Shown: positions 12,334 to 26,270, counted from the first letter of the stretch. The stretch is 64,000 bases of DNA from Zygnema circumcarinatum (GCA_037447605.1 CM074804.1:3827165-3891164); one strand, 5' to 3'. The notes: a model not told the origin generated them from the letters alone. A program made the numbers and translations.

Positions 12334-15300
12334 TCAAGGAGAGTCAAGCCCTTCTCTCTCTTCAAGTCTGTGGAGCTCCAGCAAATCCCTCAAAAATCTG
12401 AGACACAAATACACCACAGCCGCATACATCAGCAACACAGTGGCATGTGAATATGTAAGCAGAAGCTCTGTGACAAGGAGAATAGTGTTCGGCAGCAGTC
12501 AAGGACAGCCTTGCGGACAGTAGAAGGCATCCACCTGGAAGAGTTGAGGATTGCAGTTCCTCCCAGAATGACACGAGTACCGGGATTGCTCGCGTTATGT
12601 AACGCGACTGTGCGTGCCTCCTCGTATGTAGTTCCCCCCACCACAAATATGACCAAGTCCTGAGGTCTGCAGGACACACACTACAACACTTCGAGTCAAG
12701 GCAGCAACAAACTCTCATGCACCGGTGCATGTCAATCAGCTGAAACAAAACACAATTCAGAGTACATGAAGGTCGAAACCAGGGAGGGTTAGAGCACGAA
12801 AGGCAGCTCAATCGGAGCCACCATTTGAATCTTAATAGCATACTTATGGGCTGCGAAATGGACAACAATACCCACCAAGAGCATGATGCTAAGCTTATTG
12901 AAGGGTCTTGGACAAGCAATAGGGCTGCAAATTAGTATCAGAGTCACACTGCTAAGACACGATTACATTCATACAAACGAAGCGCAGGGAGGAAACAACG
13001 CACCGCCCCTGTTGAAAGTGATTGCCAACAAAGGGGTAGTCGATATCTCGAAGTCTGCCTTTCACCGCCCCTTCAATGGTTTGCAACAGGAGGGGCTGAT
13101 GTTGCGTGTACACATTCTCTACACCCTGACCTCCCCAACCTGCCAAGAGATTACAAGTTGAATGCAAGATGGAGACCACTACACCTGCAAACGAATACGT
13201 GGATGCAATCAAGCAGATCGTCGTGATAGCTGGACAGGGACAGGAAATCACCTTTAAACCACGCTTGACATTGCGAGCCACGAGGTTGAAGAGATCCTTA
13301 TTGCCGAACAAGTCGCCAGTGCGTTTGTCGGCCCCACATTGCCGGAGTAGCGTATACACAAGCTGCGAGTCATGGAAGCAAACATCTCGGCAGAATATCA
13401 GGAAAATGAATGACAAACCCAGAAGTCAGATGTAAAGCTGCTGCAACATTGCCAGCGGCCAGGGGATCTGACTCGACAGAATGCATGCATTTTTGTTCAG
13501 TTGAAGTCCTCGGCCCTACATACAGCAGGCTTATATGTGCTCGGTTTCGATGCCAGCTTTGTCATCAGCATCTCTAGCTGTCTGGGGTTCTCCTTCTCAT
13601 ATCGCAAAGCGTACAGCATGACAAGGCGCAGTCTGTCCACGTCCTCCACGCGCTCGTTGTTTAGCTGCGCCATCACTGCCTGTGAAGCACAGGACAACTC
13701 ATGTGACGCACTGCAAAATGCGCCCATCAGGTCGAAACCGATGTCCTGCTGCAGTACTGCGATCCACTGCCACAACAACAGCATTTTTCCCAGTAGAATA
13801 CTTGCAAAGTGCAGGTAAAATGCTGCAGCGCACCTCAAAAGCAGCTGCTTGGCCAGTGGAGCATGCAAGCTCCTGCTCGGTCTGTGATACCGACATTAGC
13901 TGCCGCGCATCCACGCATCTCTGCAACTCCGACATGATTGCCACGTGCTTGGAAACATTTCCAGCCTGCTTGCGATATTCTGGGTATGCCTCAAGCACCT
14001 GTGCCATATCCTCTGCCCCATTCATCAGGAAGCCAAACACTGTCAGCAGTCCAGAAATACAAAGTTGTCAGCGACTTCACATATGCTGCTACCTAAAGGA
14101 ACCGAGCAGTTCCAAGACTTGCAGCGATTTTCAGGGACGGCTATAACGCCCATGTCCTGATTCCCAACTTCATTTGTCTAACAAAACCTTAGATTTCAAA
14201 AAGGGTGTGGTAGATTGCTGCATTAACGAGACCAATGCTTGCCTTCTCGCAACAGCTCAAGCCTGGGTCAGCTGAGCAAATGGCTCACCAAGAGATTGCA
14301 GTTTCTTGTTCCGTTGATCCTTTTGCTGGAGGTCGTTAACCAGCTTTGCAATGTTGCTGCCCACGTCTCCAAAATTCTCATACATGTTTGCCTTGAAGTT
14401 TTCATCTTGCGATGCTGACATGACAAATTCCTGTAGCACAGCCATCCCATACCGCGTCCCCGAAGGTTTAATCCGCAGCCTCGCGTTCAAATCTGACACT
14501 AAAGAGTCAGAGGACTAAACTGGACAGGAACTCTTAACGGGATCCTGCCTTTCATGGATGATAGCCAAAAAATACATGTCGTAGCTCACTACTTCCCAAG
14601 AGCAACAACGCTCTCTCTAGCTAAAAGGAACTCAACAAGGCAAAAACACTCTTATCAGTCACCTGGCTGAAGTTCAACAATTTAACCGTGGGTTTTTAGC
14701 GTTCATACCTTCTGGTCTTCCACCACGTGCGAAGCATGCTTTAGGTTCACGCGGTTGTCCTTAATCTCAATGAGCTCGTGCACCATGGCCTAGCATTGTG
14801 AACGATCAGTTAGTACAGACCCAACGCAACAGTATGCTGAGTGACAAAGCGGCACAGCCTGGAGACGAAGATGAAAGAGGAGAAGAGGCGACGAACAAAA
14901 CAGAAACAGGCAGTGAAAACTATACGGAAAGAGTTGCAACTACGTGTTTGGCTCCTTTTAATCGAGATGTGAGTAACTCAGCTAACTCAGTGAAGACAAA
15001 TGATTTATAAAGTAGAACAAAGACAGCGACACTCTGGCAGACGCGCCCATAAGCATGAATAACTTGCACAGCATATATGTACAAGAAAAAATGGCATAAC
15101 ATGCCATAGTATGGAACAGCCTATTACATATCCGTAGGGACAGTTTATCTCATTCCATTCACGTAGGGTTTATCCCCAACCATTAATGCTTTGGTGAAGG
15201 AAAAGGACGCAACTTGTTTGAGTTTTTCTACAACAAAACCTTCATCTACTCGGAGATTGAACATGATTAAGACAAACCTTACCAGTGACCCTTTGCAAAA

Positions 15301-17846
15301 TCCTTGCCATTGTAATCATGCTTTCCGCAATCAGTCTTGACAGCTCTCCTGCTAGAGCAAGGATCAAGTAAATTGTAGGAGGAGAAAGCCCACACCTGAT
15401 AAGTCCACTGGTTGAGCAGCGGAGTGACCGGGTCATCCCTTCGATCCAGCACCAGGAGAAGAGGTGCAGATTCACTACGTCTGAAGTCAAAAAGTGGCTT
15501 TTCCTTCTCATACATAAGCTTCTGCAAAATTGCAATAAAGCAAGTCACTCCGCAACTTAGGCAGCATAACTGGGGCTTGATTAGCAAAAGCGAGACGGGA
15601 AGTTCGCTAGAGCCTGAAGCCTACCCCTGCCTCGTGGGCCACTCGTCGTGCAGCCTCTGAGCCTTGTTGATATCGTACCACAGGTCGCTTCTTTAACGAA
15701 AGAAAAACTGCAGCGATGGCTTCTACACTTCTTTCAAGGATGCGTTGCACATTCTGCGTATCAAATGAGAATGGGATGTACGATAAATGGTTCCTAGACG
15801 CGTTGATTGTGAAGTGGTAGGGGTCCACGGCAAAATAATCACCGTAATATTCCTGCACCATCAAACGGATATTAATCTGAAAAAAGTTTCATCGTGTACA
15901 GGTCTATACTGAGACTACAGAGTGAGACAAACTAGGAGTGAAACTGAAACTGCAGCTTCACCTGCACTTGCTTGACAATCTCCCCTTCATCCGCATCAGC
16001 AAGGATGTGCAAGAATGTGCTACTGATGATGTTCGAAAAAACTGCAACCGAACAAAGCCCACACATCTGGTAAGCTGTGCTTCATTCCAAACATCCTTGA
16101 GTTACCTGCCAAGGATCCTAGTCTTTCACCAAGACCATCTGCGGATTCGTGTATGTACATTTTATGAGACTTTGTAGAGAATATGATCAATAACCTCCCC
16201 CTGACACTGTGAAGCAAGCAAGTGGAATCCACAATCCATCAATGAAACAAATAGTACCAGCTAAGCTAAACGGACAAATTGCTAATTTTAGCGAAACATT
16301 AACCCGCTTCTGTTCTTCAATCACATCACCTCTAACCCTAGAAAGAAAAAGAAAGAAAAAAGAAAGGTGTAGAAAGTTAAAAAGTACGTGTGAATACAAT
16401 GTGCATCAGGAAGAGGCAGATTAAAGTACCCCCATTCAACTTGCACTCAGTAAGTTCAGGTCAGACCGCTTGCTTTCCTCCCATCATGTCTCGATTATTC
16501 TAGGTCCTCTCATATATTGTTCTGGCAGGAAGCAATGCGTACAGTATAAATGGTATGCACCGCTTTCTATTTTAAACAAGCCAACGCTGTTGCCAAGTTA
16601 CTGTTGCCAAGTTAACTAGAAAATCCGATTGAATTCATCTCAGTCCCCTCTCCAATCTGTCCAAACACTATGTTCTGGATTTCCAGAGCCTAGAAGTACA
16701 ATTCGTCAAAGCACCCGTTTCACTAATTGCATCCGCATTTTTTTTTTAAATGTCCAGCAACTTCTTCTTGCCTCAATTTACGTTATTCCTTGTGAAGTTT
16801 CCAGTTCACGTGACCTGATGTAACTTTTTAGATGTAACCGTCAGCAGATGATTAAAGGAGCTGTTCAAAAGAGAAAAATATCCTGCAATAAATTTTCGTA
16901 AGTTGTTATTGCAATAATGCCATGCCACTTTTACGTTTTCTGGTGCTAAACGCTCTCCCAAATGGTGCATTTTTACTCTGAGTCGGTTAGTAACGTGCGG
17001 CGCATGCGGCTTTGCCAAGCTAATTCAGCGTGATCATTACCCGCAAAGTGTTGAATTGCTGATTCAGTTTTGACGCGCTCTTTCAAAAGACTATGCGTTT
17101 TCACATTGCTCAAACGCCCACTGCCTAGTCATAAAACATTTCGCAGGTGCTCATGCAAATTAGTTGCATGTCCTTGAATGACTGATTATGTTCAAGGTGT
17201 CTTTGAAGTAACAGCTGCTAAAAAATAAAATTCATAATCAGCCTCCGCTGCGGACGTGGCTTTTACGAATCGTGCCGTAAGTTCCTGAGTAAAGCTAAAC
17301 TAGACAGAATCGCAAAATACTGTACATCCTTGGCTATCTTTCCATAGTGGAAAGGGCCTGTGGAATTATTTTAACTGATCACTCATTATTGTATTCAATT
17401 CAGCAACCACAAACGCAGAGCAAGATCTGTCATTTTTATCGGCTGAGCAAATGGGCCATGGTCTTACAAAGATGGTACTCTCCAAATCTCCGCTTGCTCA
17501 AGTGCTGCTTCAACATGTTGATGTTCTCGTTGATCGGGCGCAGGAAGCACACAGCCTTGAGGTGCAGCATCGACTCCTCCGACTTGGCATCGATCTTCTC
17601 CACCAGAAACACTTCCTTGTGGAGAATGTCCGACTGGCTGAGAATAAGGCTAACTATGCCGAGCTGCCCAAGCCCCTCCCACAGTAAGCACTTCCATCCC
17701 TCACGCTTTGCAGAAGCATAGCGTCATCTGCGCAAAGAAGCTGCGAGCGTCCTCACCGTCTCATTGTCGACTAGGAGCGCCTTGATTCCCGGCACCTCAG
17801 TCAGCATGCGCGAAAGATACTCGCGCACTGCACCTGTGAGCGCCAT
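12334..17846 (-). CDS. VPS45: Vacuolar protein sorting protein VPS45 (Sec1/Munc18 family)
   Basis: SM protein that binds TGN/endosomal syntaxins and promotes SNARE-mediated fusion. Thirteen exons: 17846-17757, 17663-17468, 16041-15962, 15852-15625, 15521-15396, 14789-14709, 14430-14289, 14012-13834, 13679-13524, 13362-13252, 13125-13004, 12666-12535, 12397-12334. All phases close to give 568 aa, the normal VPS45 length. VPS45-specific landmarks in order: [139 protein letters not shown] and [18 protein letters not shown]. These exclude Sly1, Vps33 and Sec1 paralogues. The ATG at 17846 gives [15 protein letters not shown], matching the family N-terminus. Confidence 0.96.
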
Positions 17847-18035
17847 GGCGAGGGTAGAAGGAGGTACAGGAATGAGCGAGAGAGGAGGGGAGCGAGAGAG
17901 GGGAGCGAGCTCCCCGCGCAGGCAGGCAGGCAGACAGCGCGCGCTCGCCCTCGCCTCCCCTCGGCCGACCGACCGACCGACAGCGTCACCGCCACAGACG
18001 GGGCAACCGCTCCTTTCGCATAGGGGAGGGGAGCG

Positions 18036-18097
18036 CATGGCATGGCATGGCATGACATGGCATGGCATGGCATGACATGGCGTGGCATGGCATGGCA
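18036..18097. repeat. (GGCAT)n pentamer array
   Basis: About 62 bp of GGCATGGCATGACATGG repeats lie 190 bp upstream of the VPS45 ATG and directly abut the left end of the inverted-repeat element. A related ATGCC-rich array precedes the ORP gene at 26.1-26.6 kb. Confidence 0.85.
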
Positions 18098-19417
18098 AAC
18101 TGATAAATCCACGCCTTTTTTGGATCGATACACCCCTTTTTTCGCCGGGCAAATTTTAAAACGCGAAAAAGGTTTAAAAACGGAAAATGCTTTTTTCACA
18201 CCTTTTTGGATCGATACAAATCTTTTTCCGTCGGGCAAATTTTATTTTACAAAAAAAAGGTCAAAACCCTAAAGAGTGCGTCTGCCCCACCTCCTTGCAA
18301 GCAGTTCACAGATCGGACCATTAGACAAACCAGTCGACTGGTTGGCAACCAGTGGTTGCGGACCGAAACAACCATTCGACTGGTTCGGAACCAGTGATCC
18401 AATGGTTGGCAACCATTGAATTTCTGAAATTATGCCTTTTTGCAAAAATGGGTCGTTTGTGTTTTTTGGTTGGTTGCCAACCGTTGACAACTAGTGTAAC
18501 AAGCCTGATGCGTACAGATGCGTACGGATTCGTACAGCAGAATCGTACGGTTGTACGGGGATTTTGTACGGCCGAACCGTAATTGTTTTCTCCGAAACGC
18601 CGACGGCATTTTGGTAACTGTAGCGTTCAGTTCGCTACAACTAGTGATTTAATGGTTGCCAACCATTTGATTTAATGGATATAACCATTCGACTGGTTGC
18701 CAACCAGTGCCGCCAGATCGAAACAACCATTCGACTGGTTGCCAACCAGTGGTTGCGGACCGAAACAACCAGTCGACTGATTGCCAACCAGTAGACGTCC
18801 AACCATTGCCATCCAATGGTTGTCCAATGGTTGCCGATCCACTGGTCCGAACTGTGAAGCAGTTCGTGTGAGGATCTTTCTAAACTATGGCGGATTCCTC
18901 CCCCTCCCCCTCCCTCTTTTGGTGAGTTATTTTGAGTAATTCATGCTGGATGGAAATGGAGTAGAGACTTCTGGATGAGTTAGTAATTACATGTTGAGGT
19001 TGTCAAATGCACAAGTGTTTTGTTTACTTGGTAAACAATCCAATTTATAAGAGTTGAAGAGTTTGCACCGATCTGTAGAGCCGTGGTGTCGCTAAGCCAA
19101 GAAGTAGAGTTGTGTGCATGTGATAACATCGCCATTGTAAGTGCAATGCTTGTCCATTTTACGTCTTTTATGCGAGAAAGGGGCTTTTTTTGGGCTTAAA
19201 TGAGTTTTTAGGGTTTCGATCCTTTTTTTGTAAAATAAAATCTGCCCGACCGACTTTTTTTTGTATCGATCCAAAAAAGGTGTGAAAAAAACATTTTTCG
19301 TTTCTAAACCCTTTTTTTTTCCTTTTTTTCTCTTTTTTTTCTTTTGTCTATTATTTAAAATCTGCCCGGCGAACAAAGGGGAGTGTCGATCCAAAAAAAA
19401 GGGTGGATTTATCAGTT
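18098..19417. mobile_element. 1.3-kb element with long terminal inverted repeats (non-autonomous)
   Basis: The left arm (about 18098-18265) and right arm (about 19210-19417) are imperfect inverted copies. The left starts AACTGATAAATCCAC and the right ends GTGGATTTATCAGTT. Each arm contains two degenerate copies of a GGATCGATACA... CGGGCAAATTTTA block, so four occur in all. The interior has no long ORF. It carries many short palindromes built on CCAGTCGACTGG and CCAATGGTTG, plus a CGTAC-rich patch near 18507-18580. I could not find a convincing target-site duplication. Long arms without a transposase suggest a Mutator-like MITE or foldback element; the class is uncertain. Confidence 0.7.
18310..18850. 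repeat. Clustered short palindromes inside the inverted-repeat element
   Basis: Variants of AACCAGTCGACTGGTTGCC, AACCATTCGACTGGTT and CCAATGGTTG recur about ten times in two clusters (about 18320-18420 and 18640-18845). The linker GGTTGCGGACCGAAACAACC occurs in both. Each unit is self-complementary, so the single strand could fold into serial hairpins. Confidence 0.75.
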
Positions 19418-20441
19418 GATTCAGTTCCCTAAAAAATACTATGGGTGATGTCACGACGTGTCACGACGATGAGACAATGGCGTCACATGTCGTCACGTGA
19501 CATCACGTAAAAACCGGCGAGTGGCTGTCGCAAGATTCGCAACACCAACGGTCCCTACGGTCATACTGTACAGTACCGGATTCCGTACATACTCAAACTT
19601 GGTTTCAAATGTTTTGGCGAATTTTATCGGTTAAAAATACCGGGCTTTAAACCAGAATTTAAAAATTGAAAAGTTTAAAGCTTCACAAGTGCGGCCATAT
19701 CCCGAGGCGTTCGTGTCCGTTTCCCCTCAGGGCGGGCGGCCGCCGCCACAACAGGCTGGCTGGCGCTGCGCCGGACACGCGGCTCGTACAGGCCGTACAG
19801 TATGACCGTACCGACCGTTGCCGCTCTCGGGATCCACTCTACTCCTGCTGACAGTTTCTTGCTCAATCATATCGGGACACGTGTTTTCTTGTACGGACAT
19901 TGCCGCGATGCCGAGGTCAATATCCGCCACGTGGTCCTCGGGTTACTGGATAACTCCCCGAACCCTCTCTCGGCTGTAGCTTTCAACGAGGTTAATTTTG
20001 GCATGTTGCATAGAGAAGGAAGTGGATGCGATGTCGGTGGAGTCCCCGCAGACCCTTGAATCCTGCAGTTCGTTTGGTAGACCCGCCGATGGGTGGTGGA
20101 TCTGAGCTCTGAAATATCTGTTCAAGACGGGTTATCTTTTGTCCCGAGCGGCTCGACCCGTCAGTGTCCCGTCAAGGCGGTACCGCGCGCTCGGTCGCTC
20201 GTAAAAACGCTTTTTGATCTCCCACTCAGGGACTGTGGGGGAGGGCATTAGGGAGGGCGGGGGCCGGGCCGCCGTGGCTGCTCGCAAGCAGAGGTCGTGC
20301 CAAAGTTATTCCTCTTCTTATAATAAGCTGCGGGGCTGTTGCCCCTGCTCGCCGCCATGGCCATGGGAGGGGAATAGGAGGTCTCAGAGGACAGTGTTCT
20401 CAGAAATAAGAGGAAAAACAGTGCTTTTGACGGTAGTTGCT
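19418..20441. promoter_or_regulatory. Intergenic region and 5' UTR of the GT47 gene
   Basis: About 1 kb upstream of the GT47 ATG. It holds CGTAC-type motifs near 19555-19600 and 19785-19815 and a G-box-like ACACGTG at about 19876. The reading frame is open upstream of the ATG from about 20214 but has no in-frame ATG, so I treat it as 5' UTR. No TATA box is convincing. Confidence 0.4.
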
Positions 20442-23400
20442 ATGGCTCCGCGGCCGCGGGTAGAGGAGCTTGATGGCAGTCTCGAAACCACTGTAAAATC
20501 GCGGGGGGGCTTTCCTGGCTCCAATGGTGCTATGAGACTGCTCATTCAGTTGAAGCGGGGCTCAGATAACTCGTCATTACAATCGAAGTTAGACAGGCGG
20601 CATTTTCTCCGAGGCCCCTTTGGACTTTTCACAATGCCTTGTGGAGTCCCAGCCGTCGTTGCCGTGATCAGCCTTCTACTTCTAGGACTGCTTGCAAGCA
20701 GTCATTCAATGCAAGATTTTCTTGAGTCGCAAGGGCAAGTTCGCAATGCTACAACACAAGGCGTAAAGGACCATCAAAAGAACAGGATGAGGTCAAGCTT
20801 TGGACTCGTTTCAACACCTTTGAATGGTGCATCATCTCGGAATAGTGCGCTGCTTGAAAAGCTTGAAGGGACGAATGAGCAACCTGTCAGGGACGAGATG
20901 CGGCCTTTCCGTTTGGAAGGCGAATCTCGAGGCAAGGACGAAATGGACGGCAGTTCGGGGAGGTTTGAAGATGATGAAGTGGACATGAGCGGTAAGGCAG
21001 CTGCGACTGGTTCTAAGCTGGATGGAAGTGACAGACCGGATCCTGGAAGCGTAGATGCAATATCTGATATATTGGAGGCAGAAAACGGGAGTTGGGACAA
21101 TTTCACACAGAAAGGAGATTTCGGTCGTATGCGTGATGCACTCATTGCCGTCGATGGGAAGCTTCGCGTTCAAAATGTCTCACATGGAAAGGAACGAGCA
21201 ACAAAATTAACAGCTTTTAAGCGAGCGTTGTCAGCCATTGTTGGAATAAAGTCATCGTCAGACGAGGATGACTTTGGAGTCAAGTGCGACACACCGGCCA
21301 TAGTTAGCGTGGATCCGCCAGATGCTCAGATTTTAAGGGTATACATGTATGATTTGCCCCTGGACTTCAATTGGGAAATGCTGAGCGCCAAGGGGCGGCC
21401 CACCATGGGCGTGTTTGGTCCCGGCTTGTTTGAGACCGACTCGTTTCCTTCCCACAGTGACAGAAGATGGAAATGGGGCGGATGTCCGGGAAACCATTCA
21501 GCACAAGTCCCTGTTTATGCGGGAAATCCCTCTGTGAGTCAAACACCCTTCGACTTTCTGGAGTGCAGTAGTTTGTATCGAAGTCACATTATGTCCTTCG
21601 CACACATGTCTTTTCAAGAAATGTCAAAACTTTATCCTCTGCTGTCCTCGTCAACGCTTGAAAGTGCAAGAAATGCATTTCCTCGAATAGGAACGCGCAT
21701 CCTCGAATAGAAAGGCACGTCTTTGACGTTTTCCTATGCTGGGATACTATGTGTAGTTTGTTAAGGGCACGCCATATTGCATTCGCACTGCAAGTTTATT
21801 GAACTTTATTTGTGCTTTAGCGTTCGCTACTTGTTTGCTGCCGACGAAAGCATCCTCATTTGCTTTACTTTTGGATAATCTACTTGAAAATTCATTTTGC
21901 CCAGTGGTCCGGGTATTGCATATCTGTTGTGCGGGTGAAGTTGACTTCATTTGTCTTACGCACTTGATGCAAGACGGAAGAACAAAAAGTGAGCAGTAGA
22001 CGTCGTCTGGTTTGCCTTTCTCATTTTGTTTTCCTTGCCTCAGCGTCTGGAATAGCTTCAGGACTTGTTCTTCTACATAGTCTGCATGATAACTATCGTT
22101 GGCTATTCGCTGGACTTTTTGGCCATTTCTCCAAAACGGTCTTTGGCTAACTTGCTCATCTATTCGGCATGTTACAGGCGCAACAGCACAGTGTGGCATA
22201 TTACATGGTGCTTTCCCTATTGCAAGGCTTGCCTTCTATTCGCCGAGTGGCCAATCCTGAGGAAGCTCAACTATTCTTTGTGCCCTATTTTTCGTCCATA
22301 AGCTACAATAAATATTTGAGAAAAGAAGACAGCCGGGATGTGTAAGTCTCCGAAATTTCGAGTCTAGTTGAAAGAATGTTCAGTCTGAGCCAGAGAAATG
22401 TCGAGCGTCAAGCCGGCATCCTCTGCTGCTGGGGATAGGGACCAGAGCAAATAGCGATCAGCTATTAGCCGCGTAGAGCCACTTGAACACTCACCTCCTC
22501 TGCACATGAGTCAGCTTCTCATACTAATAGAATTCCTAGTCAGACATGTCATTGTTACGCATGCCTTTTGGCATGTCTGTCTACATGGACGCTGCAGATG
22601 GAGCTTCCTCTTTCAGCATATTCCTGCAAACACACATAAACATACTGTTTTTCCTGCTGATGGCTGTTGTGTAGCCTGTCTGCACAGGTTGTTACAGGAA
22701 CAGCTAGTTGCATGGTTGGAAAAGCAGGAGCCATGGCAGCGGTCTAAGGGTCGAGACCATGTGATTGTGGCTCACCACCCGAATGCTATGGAACACTGCA
22801 TGAGCAAGCTGCAAAATGCCGTCTTTGTAGTTTCTGATTTTTCAAGACCTCGCAGTAAGGTACGTTGACAATATTTTGCTTGTAAATTCGGCGGACGTGA
22901 GTTGGTTAGGAGAGAAACTTCTATGCGGCTCATTTTCTCGCCCGCTGGTTGCAATCTTCACACAGGGACTTCATCTGATGCCCAGCTTGGCTGTCTCTAT
23001 CACGCTTGTGTTGGTCATTTAATAGAATATTAACAAAAAACAGGCAAAGAAAGAGAATCTGCATTGTGGTTCACCTCATTTAGTGACAGATGGTGATCTT
23101 CAATGTTTCTGGTACACTTGATACATTGCATTTGGCGGATGCTCAAAATATGCCTACGGTTATTGGAAAGTAAATAAAAATCTCATTCCATTTCTTGAAT
23201 TAAAAAATCGAATTGGCTTGTGGTCATTGATTTGCAGCAATGAATTTTTGGGTGCAGCATGCCGGCTGGCAATCGATATGCCAGCTGGCAGTCAGCTTGT
23301 GTTCATGTCCTTCTATTTTATTGAACACAGATCATTTCCTAGTGCAAGTCAGACTGCAGAAATAGATGCTCCCGTGCGGGTGTTGATGGAAGAGCGAGTG

Positions 23401-24774
23401 GTTTGGCCATTGCTTGGCAGGGCTCTTATTACGAAAAGGACGTTGTAGCACCCTACAAAGCTTTTGTGTCTCCTTTCTGGAAGGATAGCTCCAACAGCAC
23501 TACTAGCTGGAATGCACGACCAACACTGCTCTTCTTTCAGGGTGGTTTTAAGCGCAAGAGGGTAAGTTGTAAATCAGCATGGTGAAAATGAAGTTGCCGG
23601 TTGTTTGGCTTGTCGAGGGAGTGACCGGTGCTAAGTGTGTTGTGAACAAGTCTATTCAAGAGCTGATGAGGACCGTCGTTGCCTGTCCCCTATCCATTGC
23701 CGATTGCCGTATGCAGGGTGGCTTTATTCGCGAGAAGCTCAAGGAGGTTCTGAATGGGAAGGAGGGAGTAACGCTTGTGGAAAGCAGACCAAGCCAAAGT
23801 TCAATTCAAGGGGCTGCTCTTGGCTTTCAGCAATCTAAATTTTGCCTCATGCCTGCAGGTAAACAATATTTCTTTGGGTGCTTCTGCCCTTGAATTTTAG
23901 AACGAGGGCTTTATTCTAGCATCCATTCTAGCCTTCCCACAGACCATAGTTGTTTGGCTTGTATGGGCCGTCAGCTCGCCTTGTACTTCCTGTACTTTGT
24001 TTTGGGAAAAATTGGCATTGTTTTGCAGCGTTCCGCAACTCAGGAGGTAAAGCAGCATAAGCCATGTTTTGGACATACTATTCTGGCGTCAATGTTGAGG
24101 TCGTACTGTTCTCCGGGGCTTTCTAGATCACGACCGGCCATCTTGGTTTCCTCCTTCAATGACCTTCGCCCTGTTTTATTACAAAAATGATACAATAGTG
24201 GAGTATTTTCTTAACAACTTGGTGTCTGTTGCTGCAGGTGATACCCCGTCATCTTGTCGACTCTTCGATACCATCCTTAGTCACTGTGTCCCAGTGGTGG
24301 TGAGTCAGGCGCTGGAGTTGCCGTATGAGGATATCCTGGACTACTCCTCATTTGCAATTTTCGTGCCGACATATAAGGCCCTCACGCCTGGCTACTTGCT
24401 GAATGTGCTGAGGAACATCACTAGGGAGCAATGGGAAGTTATGCACCAGAAATTGCTGAAGGTATGGGCCCTAATAGAACAGCTATATGTATAGGGCTCA
24501 TATGCGTTCCTCATTCTTGATTTGAGGAAATTGGTGAAAGCATATTTATATGGCTGAGCTAAAAACCGTCTTCACTTGTGCGTGGCTGGCGCATGGTTGG
24601 ATGCAGGTGAAACATTTCTTTCAATATGAGCATCCTGCTGTAGCGGGTGGTGCTGAAGAGATGATTTGGCAGGCAGTGGCTCGAAAGCTTAAGAAGAACA
24701 AACCAGCAGATTATCGAGAGAAGCGGCTCCAGCTTCAAGAACGCGAGAAAGACCCTTCATCCAATTATTTGTAG
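20442..24774 (+). CDS. Exostosin-like glycosyltransferase (GT47), type II membrane protein
   Basis: Probable Golgi glycosyltransferase of family GT47, whose plant members build wall polysaccharides; the acceptor here is unknown. Exons: 20442-21533, 22178-22341, 22688-22859, 23421-23561, 23717-23858, 24238-24461, 24607-24774, giving 700 aa. One hydrophobic segment (VPAVVAVISLLLLGLLA, about residues 68-85) follows a basic N-terminus, as in a signal anchor. An acidic, low-complexity stem runs to about 290. The exostosin domain starts at about 297 (LRVYMYDLPLDFNWEML) and includes QQHSVAYYMVL, PEEAQLFFVPYFSSISYNKY, YEKDVVAPYKAF, LLFFQGGFKRK, GFQQSKFCLMPAGDTPSSCR and LFDTILSHCVPVVVS. The usual DTPSSNR/DTPSSxR loop has Cys at the variable position. 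The ATG at 20442 is the first in frame. The gene is divergent from VPS45. Confidence 0.9.
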
Positions 24775-25942
24775 TATAAGCCAAACGGCTTTCAGATGCA
24801 TCATACAAGAAGCGCAAACTGAGGCTTCTGTGAAAACAATCGGCCCTTGATGCTCCCCATCTGAGGCTGAATAATTCCTTCTCACTTTGCTCGGTATGTA
24901 GTTCGTCACTGTCTGACCTACTTGAACTACTTCTTTTCACTCTGTGTTTCATGCGGGCTCCACTCCTTTCTTTAGAAGCATCACCTTGCAGCAGCGGGAA
25001 CAGGGAAATGGTGGACTCAATAAGAGCAGGTTTGCCAAAGTTGCTGGCATTATCTGCAGGCAGCAAGTTGCTAGTCTCTGGACCCTTCCATTTGTACTAC
25101 CCTTCCAACAAGGAGGCAAATAGAGAGGAGGTTTTGTAGTGCTCCTGTCATGGCAATCATCGAAGTGACGGCTGGTCGTTGAGTCAGGCAGCAGTTTTCT
25201 TGCAACCAGGAAGGAGGCTAGGATTCCCCGTGAGGGTGTGACTGACACTCGGAGGAGAATCCATAGCTAGTATTCGGTATCCTAACGTCCTATTTTCCGA
25301 CTTTCATTAAGAGAAGCAGCGGGAACTAGATGAATATTCAGTTTTACCCGATTCCATGGCGCTTGGGCAGACATATGGCAGTGGATAAGCAGGCAAACTT
25401 TCGGGCTTCAAAGTCGCTCACTTTTGGCCTTCGTCACCCTGTCAATTCGGGCGCTTTTATTGGCTGCCAGTGGCAGTAACCTGTGTACAGATTTTGTGAA
25501 GGCTTTGGAGTGATCCTCTTGCTCCATCCGTGTTTTAATTATGTTACGGCCAATTGTGTCACGGAGTCTTGACTTGAAACTTTGCACGAATAGGACAAAT
25601 GTGAGGGTGCACACGGGCGGATTGATCTCCATTAGGTTGTATTGAACAAACGATTTTCTGGCACACAGGTGCTTACGAGAATCTGTCGTCTATATGTCTC
25701 GCAGACGTGTAAGCCGCCTTGCTAATGTATATGCCGGTCGGAGAGAAGGGTGTAAAAGCAATAATGGTCACGACATCTTGCCGCCTTCTAATCAAAACTA
25801 AACAGACGAACCTAGAAGCAGATTTCTGCTCGTATTTGTTTCACTCCTCTATAGGTATTTTGTTATCAATTCCTCGTGGCTTCCCATGTTGTCGCGTTCA
25901 TGTACATGTGATGGCCTCGCCATCGTGAGCCCAATGCCCCCG

Positions 25943-25976
25943 CCATCCATCCATCCATCCATCCATCCATCCATCC
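25943..25976. repeat. (CCAT)n microsatellite
   Basis: Eight CCAT units in tandem. A related GGAT array lies at 35623-35646 in a CDC6 intron. Confidence 0.9.
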
Positions 25977-26270
25977 CAAAGGCAGAGATCGGACGCGGGG
26001 CGCACGGTTGGACGCAGTCGCAGACGGATGCCACGGTGCGGCACATGCTGCGGGCCCGCGCTCTGTCGGTCTGTCTGTCTGGACGGACGGACGGCCGGAC
26101 GGATATTCCGCGCCATTCCACGGTCCGTCGCCGTGCGATATGCCGATATGCTATGTTATATGCTGTTATATGCCATGCCATGGGAAGGGATGGGGCATGA
26201 ATCCCACGATGGTGATGCCATCAAATGTACATGGACAACATCATCATGGGGAACCACGAGGAACTGGTCG

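Noticed and set aside
20214-20441. Upstream extension of the GT47 frame
   Set aside because: The frame is open but has no ATG before 20442, and the sequence is not membrane-protein-like.
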